Origin: Triatoma infestans
Lineage: Eukaryota; Arthropoda; Insecta; Hemiptera; Reduviidae
Assembly: GCA_011037195.1 (NCBI GenBank)
Contig: JAAEAF010003405.1
Span: 40,451 to 104,450 of the forward strand
Reading direction: 5' to 3'
DNA length: 64,000 nt
Part shown: positions 34,011 through 45,565 of the stretch, one piece after another
How positions within the stretch are numbered: the stretch's first letter is position 1
How the letters are laid out: each line of letters begins with the position of its first letter
Notes under the pieces: generated by a model
Told to the model about the DNA's origin: nothing
The model's database searches: none
The model's input: the letters and a program-made list of their open reading frames with translations, nothing else
Program-made: the position numbers and the translations under genes

Positions 34011-34479
34011 ACAGCAAGACAATCCAATTTTTTTAAAATATGCACTTTTAACTGTGCCATTATTTTATTGAAAATAAACTTGGAACAATAACACAATAGA
34101 AATACTGTGATCATTTTATTCATCCCACTCTTTATAAACTAGATTTCAGTAAATATTGCCAGAACTAGATCCTAGATTTCAATGCATAGACAATAAATTT
34201 ATAGTATTACACACATTGAGGTTCTTTTATTTCTTTGTATTCATTTTTTATGGAAACGGATATCAGGATATTATTTGGATCATTTGAATTTAAATAAAGA
34301 AATACACTATCCCATTCAAATATAGAAACCATTTATTATTTAATTCTAATAAAAAATTAAACAATTAATTCTGAGATCAATTTGAATTTAATTAAATAAA
34401 AAAATAATGCAATTTTCTAGTTCTAATTAACAAATTTTCTTCAAACTTGGCTTTTTACTAAATATTTAATTGCTTTAAA

Positions 34480-34900
34480 GATTATTGATGGGACAACCTA
34501 AACTAAAAAATAATGACATTAAAAGAAAGACTGTAAAAATGACATTAGTGGAATACGTGAATACGGATAGGATTATGGAAGCAGGCGTTCCCCAAGGCAG
34601 TATCCACTGTACACCACATATTCAGCGGATATTCCAGTCTAACCAGAAACTATTCTCTTCACCTATGCAAACCTAGCAGTGCTTTCTTCTAATAATGACT
34701 AGTAACAGCACACATAAATCTAAATCTCCACTTCGTTTCCCGAGAAATATAGTTAAAAAAGAATTAAACTAAATGAAACCGAATCCCAAAACATTATTAT
34801 TTACGCCGAATCACTTTCCCCCCAATCTACTGTAATTTAATTCCTATCCCATCCACCCATGTCATCTGCTATCTTGGGTTGTTTATTGATTAAATTAGAA
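34480..34900 (+). pseudogene. Jockey-type LINE reverse transcriptase fragment
   Basis: VEYVNTDRIMEAGVPQGSIH is followed by NQKLFS, a TYANLAVLSS segment in place of TYADDTAILSS, and KRIKLNETESQNIIIYAES. These are RT motifs B (AGVPQGS), C (YADD changed to YANL here) and the KxKLNxxKSxxxxF stretch. Loss of the two catalytic aspartates and several stops make it inactive. A different LINE type begins right after it. Confidence 0.7.
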
Positions 34901-34904
34901 CTGA

Positions 34905-36240
34905 CATACATGATTGAAAACTGTTTTTTCCCCGCTGAGTTGCAGGATTGGTTGAATGTTTTCACCGATGCAATTAAATCTTGCTGTTCTACCTCTAATT
35001 ATGCATCTTCGTTTATTAGAGCTATCAAAAATAAACCGTGGTGAGCGGTGGCATTTGCGTTCGCGCAGAAGCAGGTCGTTCAAGTTGTTGAATCTCTTTC
35101 TTTCTAGCAACTCGGTCATTGCTAGAAATGCCTATGTTGGAGCCAATAAACAATATAAGCTTGTCTGTGTGAACAAAATGAAGGAATTTTATTCTTCTTT
35201 GGTGAGTCGATGTTGCTCCGCCAAAGATTCTAAGGAACTTTGGCATATTTTTAATCAATTGAAAAATAAGAATTTTGTGTGTGGAAATAACATTACCATG
35301 TCTGCGTGGGTTACCCATTCCAGTAACCTTTGAAACCCTTCAGGCAATAATCTATCAATTCAATATGCCGAGCCCTTAATATTCAATCCTCTTCTTGATG
35401 AGCCTTTTGCTTTGGATGAGCTTCGAGCGACTATCTCAAATTTGAAGGCGCCTGGTTTAAACCGAATTACTGCAGAATTCAACAAAAACGCACCAGACAT
35501 TATGCTTGAAAGACTTCTTTCCTTTTTTAATCACCTTTACAGCGTTGGTTCACCCCTTTCTCTTTTAGTAAGGCTATTGTTTTTCCTTTATTTAAACGAG
35601 GAGAGATAAATAATGTTGTTCATTACAGAGACATTTCGTGCATGGACGCGGTGGCCAAAATTTTCACCGGCATTCTTTTTAGGCGTTTGGAAACTTATAT
35701 ATCAGCAAACAATCTGCTAAGTGAATATCAGGCCGGATTCCGGCGTGGATATTCAACTCTTGATAATTTGTTTGTTTTGAGCAATATTATTAAATTAAAA
35801 TTTTTGACAAGGGCTCAAAAAGTTTGTTTTTTTGTAGATTTCTCCGCCGCATTTGACCGGGTAAGTCGTTCTGCATTGTTTCTTAAACTGCTGAACTTAG
35901 GTGTTTCATCCAAATTCGTAACAATATTAAAAGTCTTATATAGGGAAACCGTTTGTGCTGTAAGAGGCGGCAATGGTATGTCGGAGTTTTAGTGTGGCCA
36001 GTGGTATGCGACAAGGTTGTCTCTTGAGCCCAATACTCTTTTCTGTTTTTGTGGACGATTTGCCAGGGCTTCTTGAGGGTGGGGTACGTGTGGCAGATAC
36101 AGTTGTCAAGATTTTAATATAACATCATATAACATTGTTACCCTGGACGAGAATCCTTTGCAGTTGCAAAGGAATATTAACATTCTTAAAAGTTATTGTC
36201 AACATTGGGGTCTTGAAGTTAATTTAAAAAAGTCACAAAT
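34905..36240 (+). pseudogene. non-LTR reverse transcriptase region, decayed
   Basis: Pieces in order: a KPW linker after the missing endonuclease (about 34930-35040), a helical linker (34956-35333), LDELRATISNLKAPGLNRIT (35412 on; motif 0/1), KAIVFPLFKRGEINNVVHYR in a shifted frame, and DAVAKIFTGILFRRLETYI. SEYQAGFRRGYSTLDNLFVL and FFVDFSAAFDRVSRSALF (35642-35992; motif A with its Asp) come next. ASGMRQGCLLSPILFSVFVDD follows after a frame change. The YADD box is lost near 36110-36130, replaced by stop-bearing sequence. LQRNINILKSYCQHWGLEVN (36165-36235) closes the fingers/palm region. Clearly an RT of the CR1/L2/Jockey assemblage, inactive. Confidence 0.85.
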
Positions 36241-36242
36241 CG

Positions 36243-36735
36243 TTGTTTTCAGGAAGGGCGGTAGATAAGAGATATGGCGATATGGTGACCAAGAAAATTA
36301 AAACCAATCTGAACGAATGTACTGAAGTATGGAATTCAATAAAATGTGCCAATCTCAAGAGCCTCCAATCCCTTCAATTCAAAATTCTTTGTACTATCGT
36401 TAATCGAGACCTTGAAATTTCTTTTATCAGTCCAATTATCAGAAAATATTCAAAAACTCCTATCAAACTCTGTAATCCAATCTAATGCTTTAGTCCGTTC
36501 ACCTATAGCCCTGCTTATAAAAGAGTGCAGCTGCTGGGTAGCTTCATCTCAAATTGTACATTTGCACGAGTGTGTGTTAATATGCAGTGTTATCGATGTG
36601 ACTTATAGCGTAAAAAACGTTAGTGTTTTAATAAAAAAAAAATATCTTGGCGACATTGATGAAAGCTCCTTTGTATGGTGTACATTCTCTTGCGACGGCC
36701 CGGTAGCCTCTATTGGGAAGGGCGGCGTTGAATGA
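36243..36735 (+). pseudogene. Jockey-type LINE C-terminal fragment
   Basis: LNECTEVWNSIKCANLKSLQ followed by SLQFKILCTIVNRDLEISF resembles the post-RT block (xxxWGxxxxSNxxxIQxFQSKxLRxIxNAPWYVxN) of Jockey elements, also seen intact-like at 53794-54078 minus. It directly follows an RT of a different type, so this stretch is a mosaic of at least two LINEs. The next frame to 36735 has no clear assignment. Confidence 0.55.
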
Positions 36736-36739
36736 GAAA

Positions 36740-37289
36740 TATGTTACCAACTACAAATTCGGCTTTAATTATGAGCTTCTCAAATTTTATTCCTGGATAA
36801 AATTTAATTTAAAATTGTGCCAATACTCATTTTGCCAATGGAAGAATCTTGCCTGTGGAGGATTTTGCCACAATTTCTGTATATTTTAGATTGTGACTTT
36901 GAAGGCCATACAAAATTGTTTATCCTTACATATATATTTAATGTATAAAATTTTAACATAGCCAGGGAATTTTGTTATCAAAATTCTCCCATTAACGATT
37001 GAGTCCGCTTGTAAATTTACTATTTTGTGAATAATGGGATACTGGAAAACTGATAAACAGAATGATAAGAAGGAATTGCAAACACTAAATCACTACAATA
37101 CGATTATAATCGATTACTATAGTGTAGTTAATTAGATATATGGCAAACCATTGTTATGGTTCGTGATCATAGATATACGTGTTCATAGCATCAATGACGC
37201 AGACAAACAGATGAAAATCAAGATCGATTCAAGTTCAATCAGATGAAAGGAAACTGAACCGGTGTATGACACTTTTGTCTGTTTACGTC

Positions 37290-37325
<36 letters not shown>

Positions 37326-37960
37326 TTATGTGTGTGTGTATATGAGACAATCAAAATGGTACACAACGGTGAAAAGTCAATACTACTATATAGAAAGCGG
37401 TACACTTCTCAGTGATTATAACTGACAGTCTGGCTCGATCAGATTAGAAGATCCCTTACTTCCTACTGTATATAGTTATACACCACCCTAAGCCTTCTGT
37501 ATCCGTTGATCATTCAGTTGGACTAATTAGCAAAACCAAAGTCATTATAAATTAATTAGGTAATATCAAGTCTTTAAACTTATTAAACTAATTTGCTTGA
37601 AGTTTAGAAATGGTAGGAGGGGTCTGGAAGAATGGAATACAGATTTATTAAGAAGAGAAGTGATTAAAATGCTTTCTTTTGGATTAATTTAGTCATTAAA
37701 AAAGAATTTCTAATTGTCTTATCGACTGGGGAAAAAAGAAAAGACTCCGTGTAATCATTTTATCAAACGAATGTCATTACTGCGGACAACTGAATTAACT
37801 AATTTTGAAGACGACTTACTCCTACATTCTCTTATTGCTGCCAATGGAATATTAAAATCTTTCCAATTTCCAAAATTGTACATTCGCCGCTAATACATGT
37901 TTTTTAAGGAGTTCCCCTGTTCGAAATAGTGGTTGTCCTTGAGTAAATTCTCAAGGACAT
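36740..37960. other. AT-rich region with (AT)n
   Basis: An (AT)n tract at 37291-37321. No gene recognised. Confidence 0.6.
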
Positions 37961-37964
37961 ATAC

Positions 37965-38500
37965 ATATATGCTCGAACATTCATACTTCCGCAAGCCTCG
38001 TCTCCTAGGTATCGAATAAATAAGCTCCCGGATTTCATCTTGCAAAAACAATATCCCATTATTCAACAATAGCAATTCGGAGCTGTTATGCATCTGTTCG
38101 AGGCGGCGAACGATGTGTAATATGTCTCCCAATAATGTCCCATATGTATTCTATTGGGTTGAAAGAGCTTTTCACTGATCAAATGACAAAACGAGATGCT
38201 GGTTTCCAAAAAGTTGTCTTTCTGGTTGATATCTCTGCAGTAGTAGAGAACCTAATGCGGGGCGTCTAGAGGCTAGATGACACCCATGTAACTTTCTTCT
38301 CCCCGTAAATTACACACCGTTTGCAGTTTTGCAGTTGGTCGCGAATCTCGGGAACCGTTAGATGACGGTCCGTAGTGCTAGAAACGGCCGTCTCTAGTCG
38401 CCATAAATCACGATTGACCACTACCTTCTCAACGATCGAGACTTCCAGTGGCCTTCAATCGCTAGCTATTCGAAACCACACTATTTGGTTCCTTCTGCCC
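37965..38500 (-). pseudogene. Tc1-like transposase, internally deleted
   Basis: Minus strand 38480-38290 gives RDLWRLETAVSSTTDRHLTV followed by PEIRDQLQN, the N-terminal helix-turn-helix region of Tc1-type transposases. Then 38170-37975 gives SSFNPIEYIWDIIGRHIAH, followed by FLQDEIRELIYSIPRRRGLR: the NPIExxWDxxGRxV and DExxxLxxSMPRR C-terminal blocks that follow the last catalytic acidic residue. The catalytic core between them is missing. The 80-codon frame at 37890-38132 is the surviving C-terminus. Confidence 0.8.
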
Positions 38501-38929
38501 TTATACTTATTTAATATACAACCTCGTATCATACAATATATAAATGCAATTAATATATTTATTCACGTATCTAGAAGTATATAAATGTAGAATGAATTTG
38601 TTCATTCTGCAGTTCTCTATGTTCAATACTAATATCATTTGTGCATTATTATATATTTTGTAGGTCAGGCTGACCTCTTTGTATAGTGAACCTCTTAGCG
38701 CTGCCTTTAGTACAAGTAAATAAATAAATAAATAAAACATTTTCTTGAGTAACTTTTAGAAAGTTGTTGACCCCACAATAATAGCAAGCTTTTCAATGCG
38801 CTGGCTGTTTCCTACTTGATCGCTTGTTGGTTTTTATCGAGAATGGTTTTTAACTCTCTTCAAAAGTTGATTCACTAAAGCCCTAAAATTGCCAGACTTT
38901 TATACGATTTTGTGTTTTTGTTTTTACAG

Positions 38930-39005
38930 CTTCTAGAAGGAAGCCTTAGTTCTCAAGGTTGTAAGACCATTCGTCTAAATAGCAATATGGGAGTGACTGA
39001 TGGAG
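38930..39005 (+). CDS. candidate internal coding exon of an unidentified host gene
   Basis: A polypyrimidine acceptor (TTTTTGTTTTTACAG, ending 38929) is followed by 76 bases ending in GATGGAG and a consensus donor GTAAGTAT (39006). Only one frame is open across the exon, starting LLEGSLSSQGCKTIRLNS and ending MGVTDG, with one base left over (phase 1 at its 3' end); the other two hit stops within the first 20 bases. The peptide does not resemble any transposon protein I know, and the sequence is not repeated in the window. I do not recognise the protein. The frame continues past the donor for 50 codons, which weakens the case slightly. If real, the window is largely intron of this gene. Confidence 0.45.
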
Positions 39006-39442
39006 GTAAGTATTTGTTGAAGATTTTCTATATCGCCGACGCTAGCGCAGGACTGGCGGTTGTGGCGAAACTCCTTAATAGATATTTTATTCCATTACAA
39101 CAATTATTCCCGTTTGCAATCCTGCCACAATTATTTGAAAAAATATTTCTGGAAATATTGATTTCAAGGTCATTATGAAACTGCTGTTTCCATAGTCTGC
39201 AGACCGCACTATCATTCAATGCAACATTTAGGTACTCACTTTGATTTTCTTTGAGCTGCAATATGTAATGTGTACCCAAGTTAGATGATTAGAGTGTTTG
39301 AGAGTAAAACTGAGTTTGCTTGCTTTGATGGCTTTGGAGGTGTCAGTTAGCGGCGCCAAGATCCTTGAAGAAGTAGCTAGTCCAATTCATCTTATGGGGA
39401 ATAGGCCATATTTTGATTGTAAACCATTAATATTGTCTATTT

Positions 39443-40150
39443 TTACTTTCTCTTACTCCTAGTAAGAGTAAGTATTGTAATCGTGTCAAATTTTCGATAT
39501 TGAGTTTCCACCGGAAATATCCGTTTTGAGGTCCCCTGAGTCAAAAAAAGTGGTTTTTAGCAAATGGTCCTGTGAGTGTGTGTGAGTGTGTGTGTGTGTG
39601 TTGTGTGTGTATGTATTTGACAGTATAGCTCAAAAACAAAAATCGTAGAAGTTGAAACTTGACATTCCGTTTAGTTATCACCATGGGATCCGATGGTGGG
39701 TCATCTGTCAAAATTCCTCAACCGAAAGTATCACTTTACAAGTTTTTTTTTTACGTTTTTGCGATTTCTCAAAAATGGCCTCCGACGATTTTCTTCAACT
39801 TTGTATATAATGAAACAAAGAAAGATCTACATCTTTTATTCAAAACATATCTCTGGGAAAATTCATTTAAGGGCAGTTTTGGGGGAGGGATGGGGTTACA
39901 GCTTCCTCTAAAGTGGTATCACAGTTGATTATACAATTCTATCATCCAAACAAAATTAATTAGAAATAAATAGATTGCTAAAATTCCGAGTTTCAAGAAA
40001 ATTAGTAAACCGGAAGTGCACTTTTACTGAACAGTTTTTCAGTTTTCGACGAATTTCGTTAAATTTGGTACACAAACTAAAAAATGTTTCAATTATAATT
40101 TTGAGGACTGGAGTAAGAGAAAGTTGTGTGAGTGTTTCAACCCAGATTTT
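39443..40150 (+). mobile_element. family A repeat, compact copy with perfect inverted repeats
   Basis: ACTTTCTCTTACTCC at 39445-39459 and its exact reverse complement at 40110-40124, 680 bases from end to end of the repeats. The 5' hairpin CTTACT-CCT-AGTAAG lies at 39453-39467. The 3' region GTGTGAGTGTTTCAACCCAG (about 40127-40146) keeps half of the second hairpin. A TG-rich microsatellite (39568-39611) sits after TGGTTTTTAGCAAATGGT. It has one module only. The 89- and 72-codon frames at 39659-39928 are overlapping shadows. Confidence 0.9.
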
Positions 40151-40154
40151 TTAT

Positions 40155-42275
40155 AAGATAGTTTCAGTTTTTGAAGGAAAACTTTGATGATGTCTCTATC
40201 ATGGAATCAAGGGAACAAGTTTTGAAGAGCAGGGTATTTTCCTTTATTTCATCATTTCTATTGAATTTTAAATGGCTGTTATTGGTGTAGCGAAACTGAT
40301 TACGGGCACACTTCTCGCGTACATAACATATGTTTCTCCACATTAATATTGAAAATATCATTTACAACATCTCAATAACACTCTTGTCTCTTTGCAATAA
40401 CATTATCGTGTTTAATATTAAAGCGGTGACCTCATGTTTCGTCCAATAAAAACCGTCCCTTTCAATAGTTTTCCAATGTACAAATAATATGGCAATACCA
40501 ATTTCATGTTATTGCAGTATCATAGTTATATTGCAAGCTTATCTAACCGAATGTAAAGCTGACGAAAATGAAACGTCACAGGAGGATTTATTGATGTTAC
40601 TTGATGTTCTCACTCTCTACTAGCTTTTCAGCTTTTCTTCCAATGTTCCATCCCCTTTCATTAGGGGTTCGTTTGACCCTTACTAGTTTTTTTTTCTTCC
40701 GCCCTAACATATAAGACTTTGTATATATATATCCCTCTCCAATAGTGTCCCTCCAATTCCCGTATGCCTTATTTGTCCCCTTTTCCTTTCGTTTATCGCC
40801 TGTCCGGCTTGCATGATGTTAGACAATCAGTTGTGACATTTTCCCCCCTTTTGAAGCTTTATGAGAAACTAGGCGTAACCAAGGGAATTGCAGAGTAAAG
40901 AGGAGGGTGACAAGTCAACAGATAGATTTCATTAATAACAATAATAATAACAATGGAATGTTAGAAAATTAATTAAATTGCACGTCATTATTTATATCTT
41001 AGTCATAAAGAGAGCAGTTTTAATGGGATTTAATGAATTTCTTTCTTTATTTTGTTTTTGTATTATTGACCGTCATCAATATTTATTATTCCATCTCGTC
41101 TGGTGTTAGTATTATCCGAAAAAGATTGGCATTTTTGTTGGTTTGTAGCTTCAAGGAGTTGCAATGACAATTTATGGGTACCACAAATGTCTAATTCACC
41201 CTTTAAAAAATATTTATATGTGCACAGGGTGTCAATATATTAATCGGCCAAACGTCAGAGGTGAATCCATAGAGACGTGTACATCGAAAGAACAAAATCT
41301 GGAAAAGTACCTCCTCTTATCTGAAACATTTTTTTTCCTAATTCCTGAATAATCAAAGTTGAAAATCTAGCCTGACTGTGCATATTTATAAAAAATAATA
41401 AGAGGGTTCCCGTCAAAATCTCTTAATCAGATAGTAGAATGGTATATACATAGGTAGTCAAATTGTACGAGATAGAACCGTATACTGTACTGAAGAAACC
41501 TTTAGAAGAAAGCTTAGGGTTGTAAATATTTCTAAAAAAAAAAAAGAAAAAATCTAGGAAAATTAAGGAAAATTGAAAAAATTTTTGAAAAATTGAAAAA
41601 AACCAGTTAGTAAATTTATACTTCCGATTCATGTATAGTCGGGAAAAAATCAATTTTGAAGATTACGTTTACGCAACCTCTTACAGCAATAAACAGTAAG
41701 TGGTCTCTACATTGAGAAAGATATTAATCTCAACAAATTTTGGTATAATAATTTAATGAAAGTATCTTCTTGAAAATTATTGGAAAAAAAAAAAACTTGA
41801 ATTTTCTCATTAAGATTGAGGGAAAATATAAATGGAAGAAAAGTCTATAATAAGATTGAGAAAAGAGAGTGGAAATGATTGAACTCTAATATCAAAGATC
41901 AGAACAGGATAATTCCTTTAGGCTAATTACTGGAACCATTTCTTCTTCTCGTTTCATTAATGGTATAAGAATATATATATATATCTACTTCTTTTCAGGT
42001 GAATAATTTTGAAGAGATATTACTTTACTTTTTATCATTTTATAAAATGTAATAATCATCAATTTAAATTAGTCTATTGAAATAAATAAAAAAAAAAAAA
42101 ATTAATTATATTTTTGTTCATTAACAAAAGCTCTATATATATTGTACAATCTAGACAGAATGACAATGTTGCCCTAATTTAACTCTTGTCGTTATGAATC
42201 GTTAATTACTTCGTTATTTTTCGTCTTATAATTAAAAAAAAACAAAGAAAAACTAAAGGAAAATCGGCAAAACAA
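40155..42275. other. AT-rich region; possible transposon end at 41222
   Basis: GCACAGGGTGTCAATATATT at about 41222 resembles the ACAGGGTG ends of the mariner-like elements seen at 832 and 45566, but no transposase lies beside it. 40600-40860 is C/T-richer. Nothing else recognised. Confidence 0.4.
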
Positions 42276-42277
42276 TA

Positions 42278-42965
42278 TCTTTTATACTTTCCTTTATTAA
42301 TGTAAAGGGAAGTTTTGCGATTGTTATTTTCGAAATTGAGTTTTCACCGAAATTACAAGTTTTCAGGTCTGACAATATGAATCTCATTATTTTTTTGGCA
42401 GATTGTATATGTGTTGATAGTGTTTGAATAAGATTTCTCATAGACGAAAAAAAAAATCATATGACGCTCAAATCTGGTATTTCGCATACTAGCGACCAAT
42501 TCATTGATTCTAATGAACGTTTATTTATTTGCAAATTTCTTGAAAAACGGGTCCACAGATTTTCATTAAGCTTCGCAAACTAACCACAAATCCATAAATG
42601 CTAAAGTTTTCTTTATTTGAAACATTCCAACAAGAAAAATGGTTTTTTGGAGATTCTGAAGATTAAGCTGTAAATCTTTACTCTAAATTGTTACTTAAAT
42701 AAACAGTGTAAGGTACTACCACTTTAACAGTGACTCTAACCTATAAGAAATGCATCGTTACAGTTAGAAGTTTGATAAAAATTCAAATGCTACTTTACTG
42801 AATTGCAATTAGTCCGAATTTTTACGTAATTTTCTATTTAAACAGATCAAACCGCTCAAAACTGAGCTTTGAAACTTAGCTCAAAACCGCACTAAATAAA
42901 TTTACTTTTATTTAAAACATTTTTTTTCAGAAAAAACGGAATTTTATGGGAGGTTCTGAGAAATT
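42278..42965 (+). mobile_element. family A repeat, diverged copy
   Basis: ACTTTCCTTTATTAATGTAA and AGGGAAGTTTTGCGATTG at the start, GAAATTGAGTTTTCACCG, a TTTTGTTTGAGC-like region, then module motifs (CTTTATTTGAAACATTCCAA at 42610). No TG tract. Confidence 0.7.
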
Positions 42966-43089
42966 TATGAAAGATTTCAAGAATTGTTGGGGTTTGTTAT
43001 TAGCGTTTCATCTGGATTACAATGCAATCACATTCTTGTACTACTTTTCTACGTGTTAAAAATGAACATATATCCCGCTCCCCACTGTC

Positions 43090-43300
43090 ATTACATATAT
43101 GGTAATTTTCTAGTGACCTGCCGACCTCCAGGCGGTGTTCTCTACTTTCCGACAAAACTGTCACATCACCGAACAGTGGGGAGCTGCAGATGCTTCTACG
43201 AAGATAAAAAAAAATCTAAGGGTTGTACTGGATTTGAACATGAACTTTCTCGTGGTTGTCCAGCGCACTCCACTGAGCTAAACCTTCACGGAGTGTTGAT
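43090..43300 (-). mobile_element. SINE family 1 copy
   Basis: Minus strand from about 43295: GTTTAGCTCAGTGGAGTGCG (A-box), a TTCAAATCCAG-type B-box, CTTAGATTTTTTTTTATC, then ACTGTTCGGTGATGTGACAG. The 108-codon frame 42984-43310 overlaps this element and is a shadow. Confidence 0.8.
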
Positions 43301-43309
43301 AAAATTCTA

Positions 43310-44335
43310 ATAATTCGATTCATCAACTACTTCTGTAGGCTCTATTTACATGAGTGTCGGGATATTAATGCAAATTGTCATTACTGTTTTATGGGGGGGG
43401 GGTAACTTCAGAGCAGTTAAAATTCCCCTAGGAAATGGCAAGTCTACTTCCTCCTAAGGAGTAACAGATTTGAAGTAGGGAGCTTATAATCAGCCTGGAA
43501 TTATAGGGAATATTATATTGATTTAACAAGGTCAATGTTAGACTGATTTTTTTAACTAATTCCCAAGTGTATATTTAACCCTCATGAGTGCTGCTAGGCA
43601 TTATTGGGTGTCTAGGGAGACATTTATATTTCCTTTCTTTTTTTCATGTACCTTGTTAGTTAGTCATTGTGAGTCATGCTCAAAATAAAAAAGAAATGAT
43701 TGATTTTTACTATTTTTCCCAACTAGCAAAAAAAAAAAAAAAACTATAGAATTCTGCAATGAAAAACTGTTTGCAATGACTGGCACATTTATAAATAAAA
43801 CTAGTATATATATGAAAAGAAAGAAAATCTTTCTTGATTTTGTTGCTGCAATGAAATAGGTGGAAATTGTAAAATCAATAATATATTAGAGCAGTATTGT
43901 TGGAGAATATACGATACCTGTCTGAGGTAATATACTTTTAGGTTAGGTGATAGAGAAAAATTTCTATACCTTTTACTTATATAACCTGATACACATGTAA
44001 CAATATTCTATTACTTATTTTCTCATGAAATTTTTTAAATTATAACTATTCTTTTAACTAATTTAATTTCATTTATAATTCTAGTATTTTGTACAATCAT
44101 TAAGAAGTATTTTCTTACTTTTATTTGATACCTTTTACTAAGTTTATACTTTACAAGACGTGATGTTTTTACAGATAATTCATTTCACTTAAAACTTCGA
44201 GAACAGTTTTATTGAAATGCTTATTATTTAAGTGAAATCTGGAAGTTTGAAATTTCATCATAAAAAAATCTTCATTAATTTATGATACAAAAAAAAAAGA
44301 AAACATTAAAACTAAAAAAATATATTTCCAAAAAA
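43310..44335. other. AT-rich region, nothing recognised
   Basis: Includes a G9 run at about 43394 and A-runs at 43728-43743; no gene. Confidence 0.6.
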
Positions 44336-44339
44336 AGAC

Positions 44340-44680
44340 TGGCACCCAGCAAGCTCGATATCCTACTAGCGTCAGTCATCTTGAGTACAAGCGAATGTTT
44401 GCATTCTTTATATGGGATTATCGATCTACGTCTCTAAGAAGAATTCAGAAATGCAGAAGAAGACCAGAACATCACTCTGAGAACCCTCCGATCTGGAACT
44501 GAGGCAGGCAGGAAAGATGCGATGCAGTAAAGAAGGTTTAGAAGCCTGGGTACATACTCCGGTTACTAGAGGATGAAATTTCCTTCCCAGAACGTTCATG
44601 ATTCTAAAATTACTTAGAAAAATTGGCTTGAAATAGGTGCTTTAGGCTGAAAGAGTCAGGTCGCCTTGGAACTGTAATAC
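44340..44680 (+). pseudogene. LINE 3' end, same family as 31845-32215
   Basis: AGAAGCCTGGGTACATACTC, then GAGGATGAAATTTCCTTCCCAGA and TTCATGATTCTAAAATTACTTAG line up base for base, with gaps, with 32085-32170. The reading gives SLGT and LEDEISFPE terminal blocks in different frames. Decayed. Confidence 0.6.
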
Positions 44681-44684
44681 CATA

Positions 44685-45565
44685 ATGTTATTACATAATC
44701 ACCTTTTATAATTTACGAATTGTAATCTAAATTACAATTTAATTCAGTTATCTAAATTAATACGAAAAATAAATAAAAAATACATATATATCAATTAAAG
44801 TTTTTAATTAAAATAAATTTAACGGCTTGCAATTTGTAGTTAATTAATTTTGCCAAGTCATAAGACGGGAAAGGAAAAGGGGGGAGGGGGGAGGGATAGT
44901 CTCAAATATCTCTGGGGCCTAATTTAGTGAATGTTGCTTTACCCACTTTATTGTTCTTGTGTATTTAATTTGTTTGTTCACTGAGAATAAGATTGATTCT
45001 TGTTACTTAGATGAATAACTTCTCCATCTTCTCGTTCGTTGGTTGTTTGTCTGACTGTCAGTCTGTCTGTATTAAACAAGTAATAATAATGAGAGTTAGA
45101 GACAATAATGAGAGTTAGAGACAAATTCATGAAGTTCATTATTATTTACAATATTAAATTAAATCTTTATCACAAACATTTCTATTTTGTTTTTAAATTT
45201 TAATAAATAATTTATATAAAGAATAAAAAACATATACATATTATACATTGAAATGTAATATGAATAAAATATCATATTTTCTAAAATATAAATAGAATGC
45301 AAGATAGAAATTACTTTATCTCTTATTCACTTAAACTCATATGATGATGATATTATTATTAAAACAAATAGATTGAAATTCATTTCGTTAGGAATTCAAA
45401 GAATTTTTAGTTTAAAATTTTCCACTTGTTGGGGTAAACTTAATAAATAAATTTAGTACAATATAATAAAATTAGGAAATCCATGTCTTCACTTTTTAGC
45501 TGTTGCTTTTTCATTGGAAATTAATTAATTAACAGAAAGTATATATTAATTTATGTAATTAATTC
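44685..45565. other. AT-rich region; G-rich tract and short tandem duplication
   Basis: G6-A-G6-A-G3 at about 44879-44895 could form a G-quadruplex. AATAATGAGAGTTAGAGAC is duplicated in tandem at 45085-45103 and 45104-45122. No gene recognised. Confidence 0.55.

Noticed and set aside
44879..44895. G-quadruplex as a regulatory site
   Set aside because: The G-runs could fold, but there is no gene nearby to give it a role.
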